From positions 1 through 33,754 of the forward strand of contig JBDLTZ010000230.1 in assembly GCA_039805565.1 (NCBI GenBank): a DNA stretch of 33,754 nucleotides, read 5' to 3'. Positions 1-7,987 of this stretch are shown piece by piece. A model generated the notes under the pieces. That model searched no databases, was not told the origin of the DNA, and saw nothing but the letters and a program-made list of their open reading frames with translations. Made by a program: the position numbers and the translations under genes. Numbering within the stretch: position 1 is the stretch's first letter; every line of letters begins with the position of its first letter. Source of the stretch: CALJIC01 sp039805565 (GTDB lineage: Bacteria; Chloroflexota; Chloroflexia; Chloroflexales; Roseiflexaceae).

Positions 1-118
1 TGACTCAAGACTCAAGACTCAGCCCTCAGCCCTCAGCACTCAGCACTAAAGACTCGGCCCTCAGCACTCAGCACTCAGCACTAAAGACTCGGCCCTCAGC
101 ACTCAGCACTCGGTCCTC
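1..118. repeat. Array of degenerate 7-bp units (truncated by window edge)
   Basis: The whole stretch can be cut into successive 7-bp units without loss of phase. The commonest are cactcag, ccctcag, gactcgg and cactaaa, and a block of several units is repeated nearly exactly. About 16 units are visible and the array runs off the left edge. It stops at the TAG stop codon of the neighbouring minus-strand gene. It resembles the short tandemly repeated repetitive (STRR) heptamer arrays described in cyanobacteria; that parallel is an inference. It is not a CRISPR, because there are no unique spacers. Confidence 0.85.
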
Positions 119-985
119 CTACGACCGCTGCGACCCGCGCACGTGCAGCCCCGAGCCGTCGTCGGGGTCGTCGCGCTGCTGGGTGAGCCCGCGAGAGCCA
201 CCCGCGGCGCCCATCAGGGCTCCCAGCAGACTGCCCAGGTCCCCGCCGGTCTGCCCGCCACCCCCGCCGAGCAGGCTGCCCAGCAGATCTCCCATATCGT
301 TGCCGCCGCGCTGTGGCGTGTGCCCCTGGCCGCTGCCGAGGTAGTCGCCGATCGAGCGGCCCATGTTGTCCGCCTGGCTCTGCGGCATGCTCCCGCCGCC
401 CAGCAATCCGCCGAGGATGCTCCCGATCGGGTCAGCGCCGCCCATCGATCCCGCGCCGCCAAGGCCGCCGGCTATCCCCCCGAGCAGCCCCCCGAGCAGC
501 CCACCCAGCGGTCCGGCGCCACCCAGCATCCCGCCCGGCATCCCGCGCGAGTTCGCCTGGTCGCCCATCATGCGCTGGATGAGCATATAGGCCAGCGCCG
601 CCAGCGCCATTTTGCCGAGCTGGCCGCCGAGGCCACTGTTGCCGCCGAGCAGCCCCTGGATCAGATCTGGGTCCTGGTCACGCGCCTGCTTCGTCATCCG
701 CCCCAGCGACATCGGCTGCGCGCCCTCCTCCTCGTCCGCGTAGGCGAAGCCGTCGAACGGGCGGCTCGGGTCGTCGTTCGCCTGGCGCAGCTGTGACGCC
801 ACCTGGCGCCGCTCGTCGGGCGGGAGCTGGCTAAATGCTACCGCGTTGAGCTGCGCCGCCACGTCCGGCGGGAGCTGGGCCATGATCTGCTGGTAGCGCT
901 GTGACGCCTCCTGCGGCGAGAGTTGGTTGGCGGCGGCGGCGATCTGCTGCATCAACTGCGGGTTCGCCTGGGGTGAGTTGCTCAT
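119..985 (-). CDS. Glycine-rich protein of unknown function
   Basis: Not recognised as a named family. The first ~75 residues look helical, rich in Gln and Ala, with a repeated QLPPD-type motif. An acidic patch follows (EEEG near residue 86). One hydrophobic segment, KMALAALAYMLIQRMM, lies near residues 124-139. The last ~140 residues are low-complexity Gly/Leu/Met with many LLGG repeats and a hydrophilic tail. There is no signal peptide. The start is supported by AAGGAG six bases before the ATG. The Gly-rich tail with one hydrophobic helix suggests a membrane-associated or self-assembling protein, but no function can be assigned. The stop codon lies exactly at the edge of the heptamer array at 1-118. 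It stands apart from the HAD/argS pair by about 125 bp. Confidence 0.7.
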   Translation of the reverse strand: MSNSPQANPQLMQQIAAAANQLSPQEASQRYQQIMAQLPPDVAAQLNAVAFSQLPPDERRQVASQLRQANDDPSRPFDGFAYADEEEGAQPMSLGRMTKQARDQDPDLIQGLLGGNSGLGGQLGKMALAALAYMLIQRMMGDQANSRGMPGGMLGGAGPLGGLLGGLLGGIAGGLGGAGSMGGADPIGSILGGLLGGGSMPQSQADNMGRSIGDYLGSGQGHTPQRGGNDMGDLLGSLLGGGGGQTGGDLGSLLGALMGAAGGSRGLTQQRDDPDDGSGLHVRGSQRS

Positions 986-1110
986 CGTTCACTCCTTCTC
1001 GTGTGGCAAAAGAGGCACTGCGGCAATGGTACATAAACCGTGCCGGTAAGAATATGGCCGGATAGTCGTGCAAAGCACGTGACACCCCGAAGCGTTCAGC
1101 GTTCGGCTCG

Positions 1111-1905
1111 CTACGCAGCGCGCCAGGTGGCCACCAGCTCTGGTAGGTCCTCGAACACCGCGTCGGGCTGCACCTCGCTGCGCTCCAGCTGCGCGCGGCT
1201 CGTCACGCCCGTCAGCACCAGCGCGCTCGCCAGCTCCGCCGCCACCGCCCCCGCGATGTCGGTGTCCAGCCGGTCCCCCACCGTCAGCGTGCGCGCCGGG
1301 TCCGCGCCTAGCAGCGCCACCGCGGCGTGGAACATAGTCGGGCCGGGCTTGCCGATCACGAAGGGCTTCGTCTCCGAGCCGGCCTCAAGCAGCGCCAGCA
1401 GCGCTCCGCACCCCGGCACGATCCCGTCCTCGGCCGGGAACGTTGTGTCCGGGTTGGTCCCCACAAAGCGTGCCCCCGCCCGGATGTGTAGGCAGGCGCG
1501 CCGCAGCTGGCGGTAGGTCACCTCGAAGTCCATCCCCACCACCACGTACGCCGGCCGCTCGTCGTCCTCCACGAAGTAGCCGTCGCTGAACAGCGCCTCG
1601 CGTAGCCCAGCCATGCCGACGCAGAAGACCGGCGTGCCGCGCGGGGCCTCGCCCTCCAGGTGGCGCCGCGTGGCGATCGGCGAGGTCACGACCCGCTCGG
1701 CCGGCATGTGGATCCCCATCCCCGCCAGCTTGGCCTCGAACTGCGCCGGCGTCAGCGTTGCGTTGTTCGTCACGCACGCGTAGGCGATGCCGCGCTCGTG
1801 GCACAGATCCAGCAGCTCGCCCACCCCCGGCAGCGGCATCTTCCCCCGGTACAGCACCCCGTCCATATCCAGCAGGACGGCGTTGAAACGGCTCAGGTCA
1901 AGCAC
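1111..1905 (-). CDS. HAD superfamily subfamily IIA phosphatase (NagD-like)
   Basis: A 264-residue HAD hydrolase. Motif I is LLDMDGVLYRG (nucleophile Asp13, acid/base Asp15). Motif II is the Thr/Ser-Asn segment CVTNNATLT. Motif III is the Lys in FVIGKPGP, and motif IV is GDRLDTD. The insertion between motifs II and III is a C2-type cap, as in NagD, PGP and p-nitrophenyl phosphatases, which dephosphorylate small phosphometabolites such as nucleotides, sugar phosphates or 2-phosphoglycolate. The substrate cannot be told from sequence. Translation starts at GTG, nine bases after the argS stop, so it is very likely co-transcribed with argS. The link to tRNA charging is positional only. A short two-unit heptamer repeat (agcgttc) lies just beyond its stop at about 1092-1105. 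Confidence 0.9.
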   Translation of the reverse strand: MLDLSRFNAVLLDMDGVLYRGKMPLPGVGELLDLCHERGIAYACVTNNATLTPAQFEAKLAGMGIHMPAERVVTSPIATRRHLEGEAPRGTPVFCVGMAGLREALFSDGYFVEDDERPAYVVVGMDFEVTYRQLRRACLHIRAGARFVGTNPDTTFPAEDGIVPGCGALLALLEAGSETKPFVIGKPGPTMFHAAVALLGADPARTLTVGDRLDTDIAGAVAAELASALVLTGVTSRAQLERSEVQPDAVFEDLPELVATWRAA

Positions 1906-1914
1906 AGCAGCCCT

Positions 1915-3657
1915 CTACATTCGCTCCGGCGCCCGGATATTCAGCAGTGCCAGCCCGCTCTTCAGCGCCTGGCCCGCGGCCGCCACCAGCCGCAGCCGCG
2001 CCGCGCGCAGCTCGGGCGTCTCGGCCTTCAGCACCGAGCAGTCCTCGTAGAACCCCGAGATCGCCCGCGCCGTGTCGTAGCACCACTCGGCCACCACGAA
2101 CGGCGCGTAGCGCTCGCCGGCCTCGCGCGCGGCCCGCGGCAGCTTCGCCAGCTGCTTCACCAGCGCCGCCTCGGCCGGGTGCGTCAGCAGCGATGTGTCG
2201 CCGGCCTCGCCCGTGGCGCCCTCCTCGGCCGCCCGCCGCAGGATCGAGCGGCAGCGCGCGTGCATGTACTGGATGTACGGCGCGCTGTTCCCCACGATCG
2301 ACAGCATGCGCTCCCAGTCCAGCGTGATATTGCGCCGTGGGTCCTGGTACAGGTCGTTGTACACCACCGCCCCGATCCCCACCACCTCGGCGATCGCGTC
2401 GCGCTCCTCCTCGGGCAGGTCGCGGCTGGCCTGGTCCACCACCGCCCGCGCCCGGGCGTGCGCCTCGTCGAACAGGTCGGCCAGGTAGATCATGTTGCCC
2501 TTGCGCGAGGATAGCGGCTGGCCCTTGGCGTCGAAGATCGTGCCGAACTTGACGTGCACCATCTCGGCGGCGCCGTAGCCCATGGTGCGCGCCAGCGCGA
2601 ACAGCTGCCGGAAGTGCAGCTCCTGGCGCGCGTCCACCACGTAGATGATCTGCGACGGCTCGAACTCCGACGTGCGGAACTTGATGCAGGCGATGTCGCG
2701 CGTGTGGTAGAGCGTCCCGGTGTCGCTGCGCTGCAGCAGGAAGGTCGGCAGCCCGGGCTCGAGCTCGTCCACCACCACCGCGCCGGCCTCGTCCCGGTAG
2801 GCCACCTTCTTCGCCAACGCCTCCTCAATCATCGCATCGGACATCGGCGCGTAGAAGCTCTCGCCGTAGGTGTGGTCGAAGCGTACGCCGAGCCGCTCGT
2901 AGTTCGGCTGGTTGGCCCGCATCGTCAGGTCTACCATCCACTGCCAAAGCTCGCGCGCCGTCGGGTCGCCCTGGTCGAGCCGCAGCGACCACGCCCGCGC
3001 CTCGTCGTCCAGCGCCGTCTCGCCGCGCTCCTTCTCCTCCTTCACCAGGCGGTTGTACTCGGCGTATAGCTTGTCGATCGCCGCGATCGCATCCTCGCCC
3101 TCGCCCTCCGGCTTGCCCCACTTCACCAGCGCGGCGATGTTCATGCCGAACTGCTTGCCCCAGTCCCCCAGGTGGTTGTCGCCAATCACCCGGTACCCCA
3201 GGAAGCTGAAGATATTGTACAGCGACTGGCCGATGATCGTCGAGCGGATGTGGCCGACGTGCATCGTCTTGGCGATGTTCGGCGCCGAGTAGTCGATCAC
3301 GATCGTCTTGCCCGCGCCTAGGTCATCCGCGCCATACCGCTCGCCGCCCCGCTCGATCTCCGCCAGCACCTCGGCCGTCAGCCGCCCGGTGTCCAGCGCG
3401 AAGTTCAGGAACGGCCCGGCTGCCGCCGCGCTCGCCACGAGGGAGCCCTCGGGCAGCGCGATGGTCCCGGCAAGCTGCTGCGCGAGCTGGGGCGGCGGCA
3501 CTCCCAGGTCCTTGGCCGCACGGAACGCCGGCAGCGCCAGGTCGGCGGGGATATTCGGCTTCGGCTGCACCAGCTCCACCTGCGCCTCCGGCACCTTGCC
3601 GGTGGCGAGGACGGCCGCGCGGGCCTGCTGCTCAAATCGGTCGAGAGCGTAATCCAT
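1915..3657 (-). CDS. argS: Arginyl-tRNA synthetase
   Basis: A class I aminoacyl-tRNA synthetase that charges tRNA(Arg) with arginine in the cytoplasm, 580 residues. The N-terminal additional domain (about 1-105) is followed by the Rossmann fold with the HIGH-type motif HVGH at residues 133-136, after the ArgRS signature SAPNIAKTMHVGH. The KMSKS region is the ArgRS-type SSRKGN. A helical DALR anticodon-binding domain closes the protein, ending in an NIRAPERM tail. The open frame extends 34 codons further upstream, but the ATG at 3657 is chosen because alignment to ArgRS begins at MDYALDRFEQ and an AGAGGG element precedes it. A promoter with TTGCGC and TATACT elements lies at 3731-3759. The HAD gene follows nine bases after the stop. 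Confidence 0.97.
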   Translation of the reverse strand: MDYALDRFEQQARAAVLATGKVPEAQVELVQPKPNIPADLALPAFRAAKDLGVPPPQLAQQLAGTIALPEGSLVASAAAAGPFLNFALDTGRLTAEVLAEIERGGERYGADDLGAGKTIVIDYSAPNIAKTMHVGHIRSTIIGQSLYNIFSFLGYRVIGDNHLGDWGKQFGMNIAALVKWGKPEGEGEDAIAAIDKLYAEYNRLVKEEKERGETALDDEARAWSLRLDQGDPTARELWQWMVDLTMRANQPNYERLGVRFDHTYGESFYAPMSDAMIEEALAKKVAYRDEAGAVVVDELEPGLPTFLLQRSDTGTLYHTRDIACIKFRTSEFEPSQIIYVVDARQELHFRQLFALARTMGYGAAEMVHVKFGTIFDAKGQPLSSRKGNMIYLADLFDEAHARARAVVDQASRDLPEEERDAIAEVVGIGAVVYNDLYQDPRRNITLDWERMLSIVGNSAPYIQYMHARCRSILRRAAEEGATGEAGDTSLLTHPAEAALVKQLAKLPRAAREAGERYAPFVVAEWCYDTARAISGFYEDCSVLKAETPELRAARLRLVAAAGQALKSGLALLNIRAPERM

Positions 3658-3730
3658 ACATGTCCCTCTTATTGCCCGCGTCTCAACGGGCGGGAATACA
3701 AAAAAACGAGGTGCGGCCCCATCTGCCCCA

Positions 3731-3759
3731 AGTATATGCGGGATAGGGGGGGCGCGCAA
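3731..3759 (-). promoter_or_regulatory. Putative housekeeping promoter of argS
   Basis: On the minus strand TTGCGC (3759-3754) and TATACT (3736-3731) are separated by exactly 17 bases. The same hexamer pair with the same spacing recurs upstream of atpB (29399-29427), which supports the call. The predicted start lies near 3725, giving a leader of about 68 bases. That leader contains a run of seven T, but I see no convincing hairpin before it. Confidence 0.6.
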
Positions 3760-3906
3760 ACGCTACCTATCGATTCTGTAACATTGCGTTCATCCACGCG
3801 CCTTGTCCCCCGCGCGCGCCACGTGCTACGATCCGAACGGAGTGCTGCGCCCTCTGCGTCCCGCCACGCGCCCCACCCATCGCCTGCGCACCACCCGGGA
3901 CACCAC

Positions 3907-6618
3907 ATGCCGAGAGCCCGCAAACTTCGCCTCAGCGTCCGCGCCAAGATCCTGCTGCTCACGCTGGGTCTCGCGCTGCCGCCTCTCGTCATCGTCAGCT
4001 TTCTTGGGCTGTCGGGGCTCGATCGCGCGCGCGATACGGCGGTGCAGGTGGGCACGGCCGCCCTGCGCGACCAGGCCGAGGCTAACCTCGCTAAGCGCGC
4101 CGCTGATAAGGCCCGCCTGTACGACGCCGAGCTGAACAACGTGCGCCAGCAGGTCGAAGCCACTGCCGCCTACGCCAGCGTGCTCCTCGACGGTGGCCCG
4201 GCTCCGGCCACGGGCACCGGCCGTATCTGGATCTCTCCCGATGGGCCCAGCAGGAGCGACGAGCAGGCCTACGGCGCCGCTGTTAACCGCGCCCGCCAGT
4301 TCATCCCGCTCATCCGCTCGGTGGCCCAGCGCAACCAGCTCGTCAGCCTCGGCTACATCGGTCTGGAGGAGGGCGGGGTCGCGGCCTTCGATAAGGACAT
4401 CATCGACGTGCTGCAGCAGATCCGGCCCTTCGACGTGCGACAGCGCGCCTGGTACACCACGGCGCGTGACGCCGGCCGCACCGTCTGGGCCGATACCTAC
4501 GTCGACGCCCACACCAAGAAGCTTACCACCACCTGCGCCACGCCCATCTACGATGCCCAGGAGCGCTTCGTCGGCGTCGTGGGCTTCGACGTGCTGCTCG
4601 ACACCATCCGCGATGACCTGCTCCAGCTCGATATGGAGGGGCTCGGCACAGCCTTTCTGATCAACGCCCAGGGCAAGGTGCTGGTGCGCTCCGACATGCG
4701 GGCCGATGGGCTGAAGTGGAACGAGCCGTTCAACGCTGAGAACCTCCTACAGGCGGAGGACCCGAAGCTGCGCGCGGCGGTGGAGCGCATGGTACGCCGC
4801 GAAGAGGGCATTGAGCGGCTGATGTTCCAGGGCGGCAGCGTCTACCTGGCGTTCGCGCCGATCGAGAGCGCTGGCTGGAGCGTCGGAATCGTCGTGCCCG
4901 AGGCCGAGATCATCCGACCCGCCGCCGAGGTGGACTTCCTGATCGGCCAGCGCCAGGCCGCTCTGCGCGCCCAGGTCATGCTGGTGCTCGGCCTCTTCCT
5001 GGTGGCCCTGCCCGTGCTCGGCCTGCTCCTCTCCCGCCTGGTGGCCGCGCCCGCGCGTCGCCTCCGCGAGGGCGCGCAGCGCATCGCCGCCGGCGACCTC
5101 AGCTACCGCATCCCCGACGCCGGCGATGACGAGATCGGTGACCTGGTGCGCTCGTTCAACCTGATGACCGACGCCCTCGCGCAGAAGGTGGCCGAGCTCG
5201 AGGAGAACGTCAACCAGCTCGCCGCACTCAACGATGTCTCGAACCACTTCCGCGCGATCCTCTCCCTCGAGGAGCTCGTCGCGGACATCCCGAGCGGTGT
5301 CTGCGCCAGCTTCGGCTTCGAGCGCGCCGCCCTCTACCTGCTCGAGGGCGATACCCTGCGCGCCGCGAGCGTCTTCCTCGGCGAGGGCGCCGGGGAGCAG
5401 GAGGCTCAGTTCCTCGCTGCCGCCAATGCCGCGCCGATCACCCTCGACAGCGAGACCGTCGAGGCCGATATCGTCCGCACCCGCCAGGCAGTGATCGTCA
5501 ACAACCCCTGGGAGCACCCGCGTGTCGTGCAGGCCAAGCAGCAGGTGGTCCGCAGCGAGTCCTACGTGCAGGTGCCGATCTTCGGCCGCGAGGACCGCGT
5601 CATCGGGCTGCTCTCGGCCGACTACTACTACAGCAGCCGCGCGATCACCCCGCGCGATGCCGCTCAGCTCCTGACCTATGCTAGCATGGTCGGCCTCACG
5701 ATCGAGAACACCCGGCTCTACAACGACCTGGAGCGCCAGGTTGCCCGCCGCACCGCAGAGCTGCGCGCCGCCCTCGAGCGCGCCCAGAACGCCGACCGGC
5801 TCAAGGGACAGTTCCTGGCCGCCATCTCCCACGAGCTGCGGACGCCGCTCAACGCGATCATCGGCTTCTCCACTGTGATGCTCGACGAGCTCGACGGCCC
5901 GATCTCGGCCCTCCAGCGCGAGGACCTGAAGACAATCAACCGCAACGGCCGCTTCCTGCTTCATCTGATCAACGACCTGCTCGATCTGGCGCGCATCGAG
6001 GCTGGCCGGCTGGAGCTCGACCCGCAGCCGGTCGATGTGCGCGACCTGGTGGGCGAGGTGGCGGAGACGGTCCAGGGCCTGCTGCATCACAAGAGCGTCC
6101 AGCTGCGCCTGTCGCTGCCGCCCCGTCTGCCGCGGGCCTTCGCTGACGCCAGCAAGACGCGCCAGGTGCTGCTCAACCTGCTGGCTAACGCCGTCAAGTT
6201 CACCGACGAGGGCGTGATTACGGTCTCCGCCCAGTGCGTGGCGATGGCCGGCGACACTGGTTTGCCGAACGGCCACGCCCGCAGTGTCGTGGCTCGCGAC
6301 GGCCGCCGCGTTACGCCGTACATCGCGGTGACTGTCCGTGATACCGGCGTCGGCATCGCCCCCGAGGACCTGCCGCTGATCTTCGAAGAGTTCCACCAGG
6401 TGCGCGACCTCCAGCACGAGCGGCGCGGCACCGGCCTGGGGCTCGCCATCAGCCGCAAGCTGATCCAGGCTCACGGTGGCCGCATGTGGGTCGAGAGCTC
6501 GCCCGGCCAGGGCAGCTCCTTCACCTTCACGCTGCCCTGTGCCCTCGAACTCGCTGCGGGCGGCACCGACGAGCACGATACGCGCCCGCTCGAGACAATT
6601 GTCGATGTAACCGTGTAG
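3907..6618 (+). CDS. Membrane sensor histidine kinase (dCache-HAMP-GAF-HisKA-HATPase)
   Basis: A 903-residue inner-membrane kinase. TM1 is at about 13-37. A periplasmic double-Cache ligand domain follows (about 40-355), with the typical FDVRQRAWYTTA segment, then TM2 (about 365-390). The cytoplasmic part is HAMP (about 385-440), a coiled linker, GAF (about 475-630), HisKA with phospho-acceptor His642 in AISHELRTPLNAI, and HATPase_c with NAVKF, D812TGVGI and GTGLGLAIS boxes. Ligand unknown; dCache domains commonly bind amino acids, organic acids or amines. The frame is open 57 codons upstream, but ATG 3907 is chosen because the basic start followed by TM1 begins there; its Shine-Dalgarno is weak (GGGA). 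It is transcribed away from argS. The next gene, a hybrid kinase 196 bases downstream, is a plausible phosphorelay partner. Confidence 0.93.
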   Translation: MPRARKLRLSVRAKILLLTLGLALPPLVIVSFLGLSGLDRARDTAVQVGTAALRDQAEANLAKRAADKARLYDAELNNVRQQVEATAAYASVLLDGGPAPATGTGRIWISPDGPSRSDEQAYGAAVNRARQFIPLIRSVAQRNQLVSLGYIGLEEGGVAAFDKDIIDVLQQIRPFDVRQRAWYTTARDAGRTVWADTYVDAHTKKLTTTCATPIYDAQERFVGVVGFDVLLDTIRDDLLQLDMEGLGTAFLINAQGKVLVRSDMRADGLKWNEPFNAENLLQAEDPKLRAAVERMVRREEGIERLMFQGGSVYLAFAPIESAGWSVGIVVPEAEIIRPAAEVDFLIGQRQAALRAQVMLVLGLFLVALPVLGLLLSRLVAAPARRLREGAQRIAAGDLSYRIPDAGDDEIGDLVRSFNLMTDALAQKVAELEENVNQLAALNDVSNHFRAILSLEELVADIPSGVCASFGFERAALYLLEGDTLRAASVFLGEGAGEQEAQFLAAANAAPITLDSETVEADIVRTRQAVIVNNPWEHPRVVQAKQQVVRSESYVQVPIFGREDRVIGLLSADYYYSSRAITPRDAAQLLTYASMVGLTIENTRLYNDLERQVARRTAELRAALERAQNADRLKGQFLAAISHELRTPLNAIIGFSTVMLDELDGPISALQREDLKTINRNGRFLLHLINDLLDLARIEAGRLELDPQPVDVRDLVGEVAETVQGLLHHKSVQLRLSLPPRLPRAFADASKTRQVLLNLLANAVKFTDEGVITVSAQCVAMAGDTGLPNGHARSVVARDGRRVTPYIAVTVRDTGVGIAPEDLPLIFEEFHQVRDLQHERRGTGLGLAISRKLIQAHGGRMWVESSPGQGSSFTFTLPCALELAAGGTDEHDTRPLETIVDVTV

Positions 6619-6630
6619 GTCGCGCGGAGC

Positions 6631-6747
6631 CTCCAGCGCGAGAAGCAGCGGGGGTGTGGGGGCCGCGAGCTCCAGCGCGAGAAGCAGCGGGGGTGTGGGG
6701 ACCGCGAGCTCCAGCGCGAGACGCAGCGGGGGTGTGGGGGCCGTAGG
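6631..6747. repeat. Three tandem copies of a 39-bp repeat
   Basis: Units at 6631-6669, 6670-6708 and 6709-6747 differ at only a few positions; each begins ctccagcgcgaga and contains gcagcgggggtgtgggg. The unit length is divisible by three, so both strands stay open across it, which produces spurious reading frames. The third unit runs directly into the palindromic element at 6738-6804. It lies between two kinase genes. Confidence 0.9.
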
Positions 6748-6804
6748 CCCCCGCGAAAAAGAACACTTCGCTCTGCGGTGGGCGCAGCCCACCGCAGAGC
6801 GAAG
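6738..6804. repeat. Dispersed palindromic element, copy 1
   Basis: A small GGGCC-gta-GGCCC hairpin and a purine-rich spacer lead into a perfect 18-bp inverted repeat: CTTCGCTCTGCGGTGGGC at 6766-6783, a 3-base loop, and its complement at 6787-6804. The leader matches the element at 12808-12859, and the stem core (TGCGG-GGGCGCAG) matches 21323-21346. It ends ten bases before the next start codon, so it could attenuate or stabilise the downstream kinase message. Confidence 0.8.
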
Positions 6805-6814
6805 CGCAAAAACA

Positions 6815-7987
6815 ATGCAAACCATCCTCTACATAGAAGACAACCGCGACAACCAGCGGCTCGTGCGGCGCATCCTCGAGGCCCGCGGCTACACCGTGCA
6901 GCTCACCGATGACGGCCCCTCCGGCCTGGACGCCGCCCGCGAGTCCACCCCCGACCTCGTGCTGGTCGACATCGGCATCCCCGGGATGGATGGCTACGAG
7001 ACCACCACCCGCCTGCGCGGCATGCCTCACCTGCGCGGCACGCCGATCGTCGCGCTGACTGCCGACACACGCGAGGGCACCCGCGAGCGCTCGATCGTGG
7101 CTGGCTGCGACGGCTACATCACCAAGCCGATCGACCCGCGCACCCTCCCCGAGCAGATCAGGGAGTTCATCGCCGGCAAGCGCGAGGCGCTCCCCGAGGC
7201 CCAGGAGACCCCCATCCTGCGCGAGTATAACCAGAAGCTTGTGGCCCGCCTCGAGCGGCAGGTGCGCGAGCTCAGCGCCGCCAACGCCGAGCTGCAGGAG
7301 ATGGACCGCATGAAGAGCCAGTTCCTGGCCACGCTCTCCCACGAGCTGCGGACGCCTCTCACCTCCATCCTCGGCTACCTCGAGCTCTTCGAGCGCCGTA
7401 CCCTCGGTCCGCTCAACGACGTGCAGAACCAGGCGATCGGCGTGGTGGCCCGCAATGCCCGCACCCTGTCGCGCATTCTCAACAACTTGCTCTACCTGCA
7501 GGAGATCCGCTCCACCGCGCCCCACCGCGCCCCCGTGTCGCTCCACGACCTGCTTAAGGGGCTCGTCGCCGAATACCAGCGCGCCGCCGCCGACGCCGGC
7601 GTGTCGCTCCACGCCACGCTCCAGCCCGTCGCCGCGTACTACGGCGACGCGACCGGGATCGCACAGATCTGCCGCGCTCTGCTCGACAATGCGGTGAAGT
7701 TCACCCAGCGCGGCGGGCGCGTCGCCGTCACTCTCGCCGGCGACCCCTCGCGCGTCATCCTGCGCGTCGAGGACAGCGGCATCGGCATCGCCCCCGAGCT
7801 CCACGAGAAGATCTTTCTGCCCTTCTACCAGGTGGACGACTCCCTCGCACGGCCGTACTCCGGGGCTGGCCTTGGGCTCGCGATCGTCAGGCACGTCGTG
7901 GACGCCCACGGCGGCCAGGTCACCGTGCGGAGCGCCCTGGGCGCCGGCAGCGCGTTCACGGTGGTGCTGCCGCGCGGCGAGCGCTGA
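6815..7987 (+). CDS. Hybrid histidine kinase with N-terminal receiver (REC-HisKA-HATPase)
   Basis: A soluble 390-residue protein. The receiver domain (1-120) is complete: acidic pair E8/D9, phospho-acceptor D52 in LVDIGIPGMDG, and K104 in YITKPID. A coiled linker (about 138-165) leads to HisKA with H176 in ATLSHELRTPLTS and a HATPase_c domain with NAVKFT, DSGIGIAP and GAGLGLAIV boxes. There is no sensory domain or membrane segment, so input probably arrives as phosphate on D52, plausibly from the membrane kinase encoded just upstream. The frame is open further upstream through the 39-bp repeats, but the receiver starts at MQTILYIEDN, so ATG 6815 is used. No clear Shine-Dalgarno is visible because the palindrome occupies that position. 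No DNA-binding regulator is encoded nearby. Confidence 0.92.
   Translation: MQTILYIEDNRDNQRLVRRILEARGYTVQLTDDGPSGLDAARESTPDLVLVDIGIPGMDGYETTTRLRGMPHLRGTPIVALTADTREGTRERSIVAGCDGYITKPIDPRTLPEQIREFIAGKREALPEAQETPILREYNQKLVARLERQVRELSAANAELQEMDRMKSQFLATLSHELRTPLTSILGYLELFERRTLGPLNDVQNQAIGVVARNARTLSRILNNLLYLQEIRSTAPHRAPVSLHDLLKGLVAEYQRAAADAGVSLHATLQPVAAYYGDATGIAQICRALLDNAVKFTQRGGRVAVTLAGDPSRVILRVEDSGIGIAPELHEKIFLPFYQVDDSLARPYSGAGLGLAIVRHVVDAHGGQVTVRSALGAGSAFTVVLPRGER

Noticed and set aside
1..118. CRISPR array
   Set aside because: The repeat unit is 7 bp, degenerate and without spacers, and no cas gene is present. The 39-bp repeats at 6631-6747 also lack spacers.
3658..3730. T-box or other riboswitch in the argS leader (run of seven T before argS)
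   Set aside because: No T-box sequence, specifier stem or convincing hairpin precedes the T run, and the leader is only about 68 bases.
3736..3906. Upstream in-frame extension of the membrane kinase
   Set aside because: The extra 57 codons encode no domain, overlap the argS promoter, and the protein's first transmembrane segment starts just after the ATG at 3907.
4747..6825. A 692-codon open frame on the minus strand opposite the membrane kinase, continuing through the 39-bp repeats
   Set aside because: The plus-strand frame encodes an unmistakable kinase. The antisense frame is open because of high GC and a repeat length divisible by three, and its product is low-complexity with no recognisable domain.
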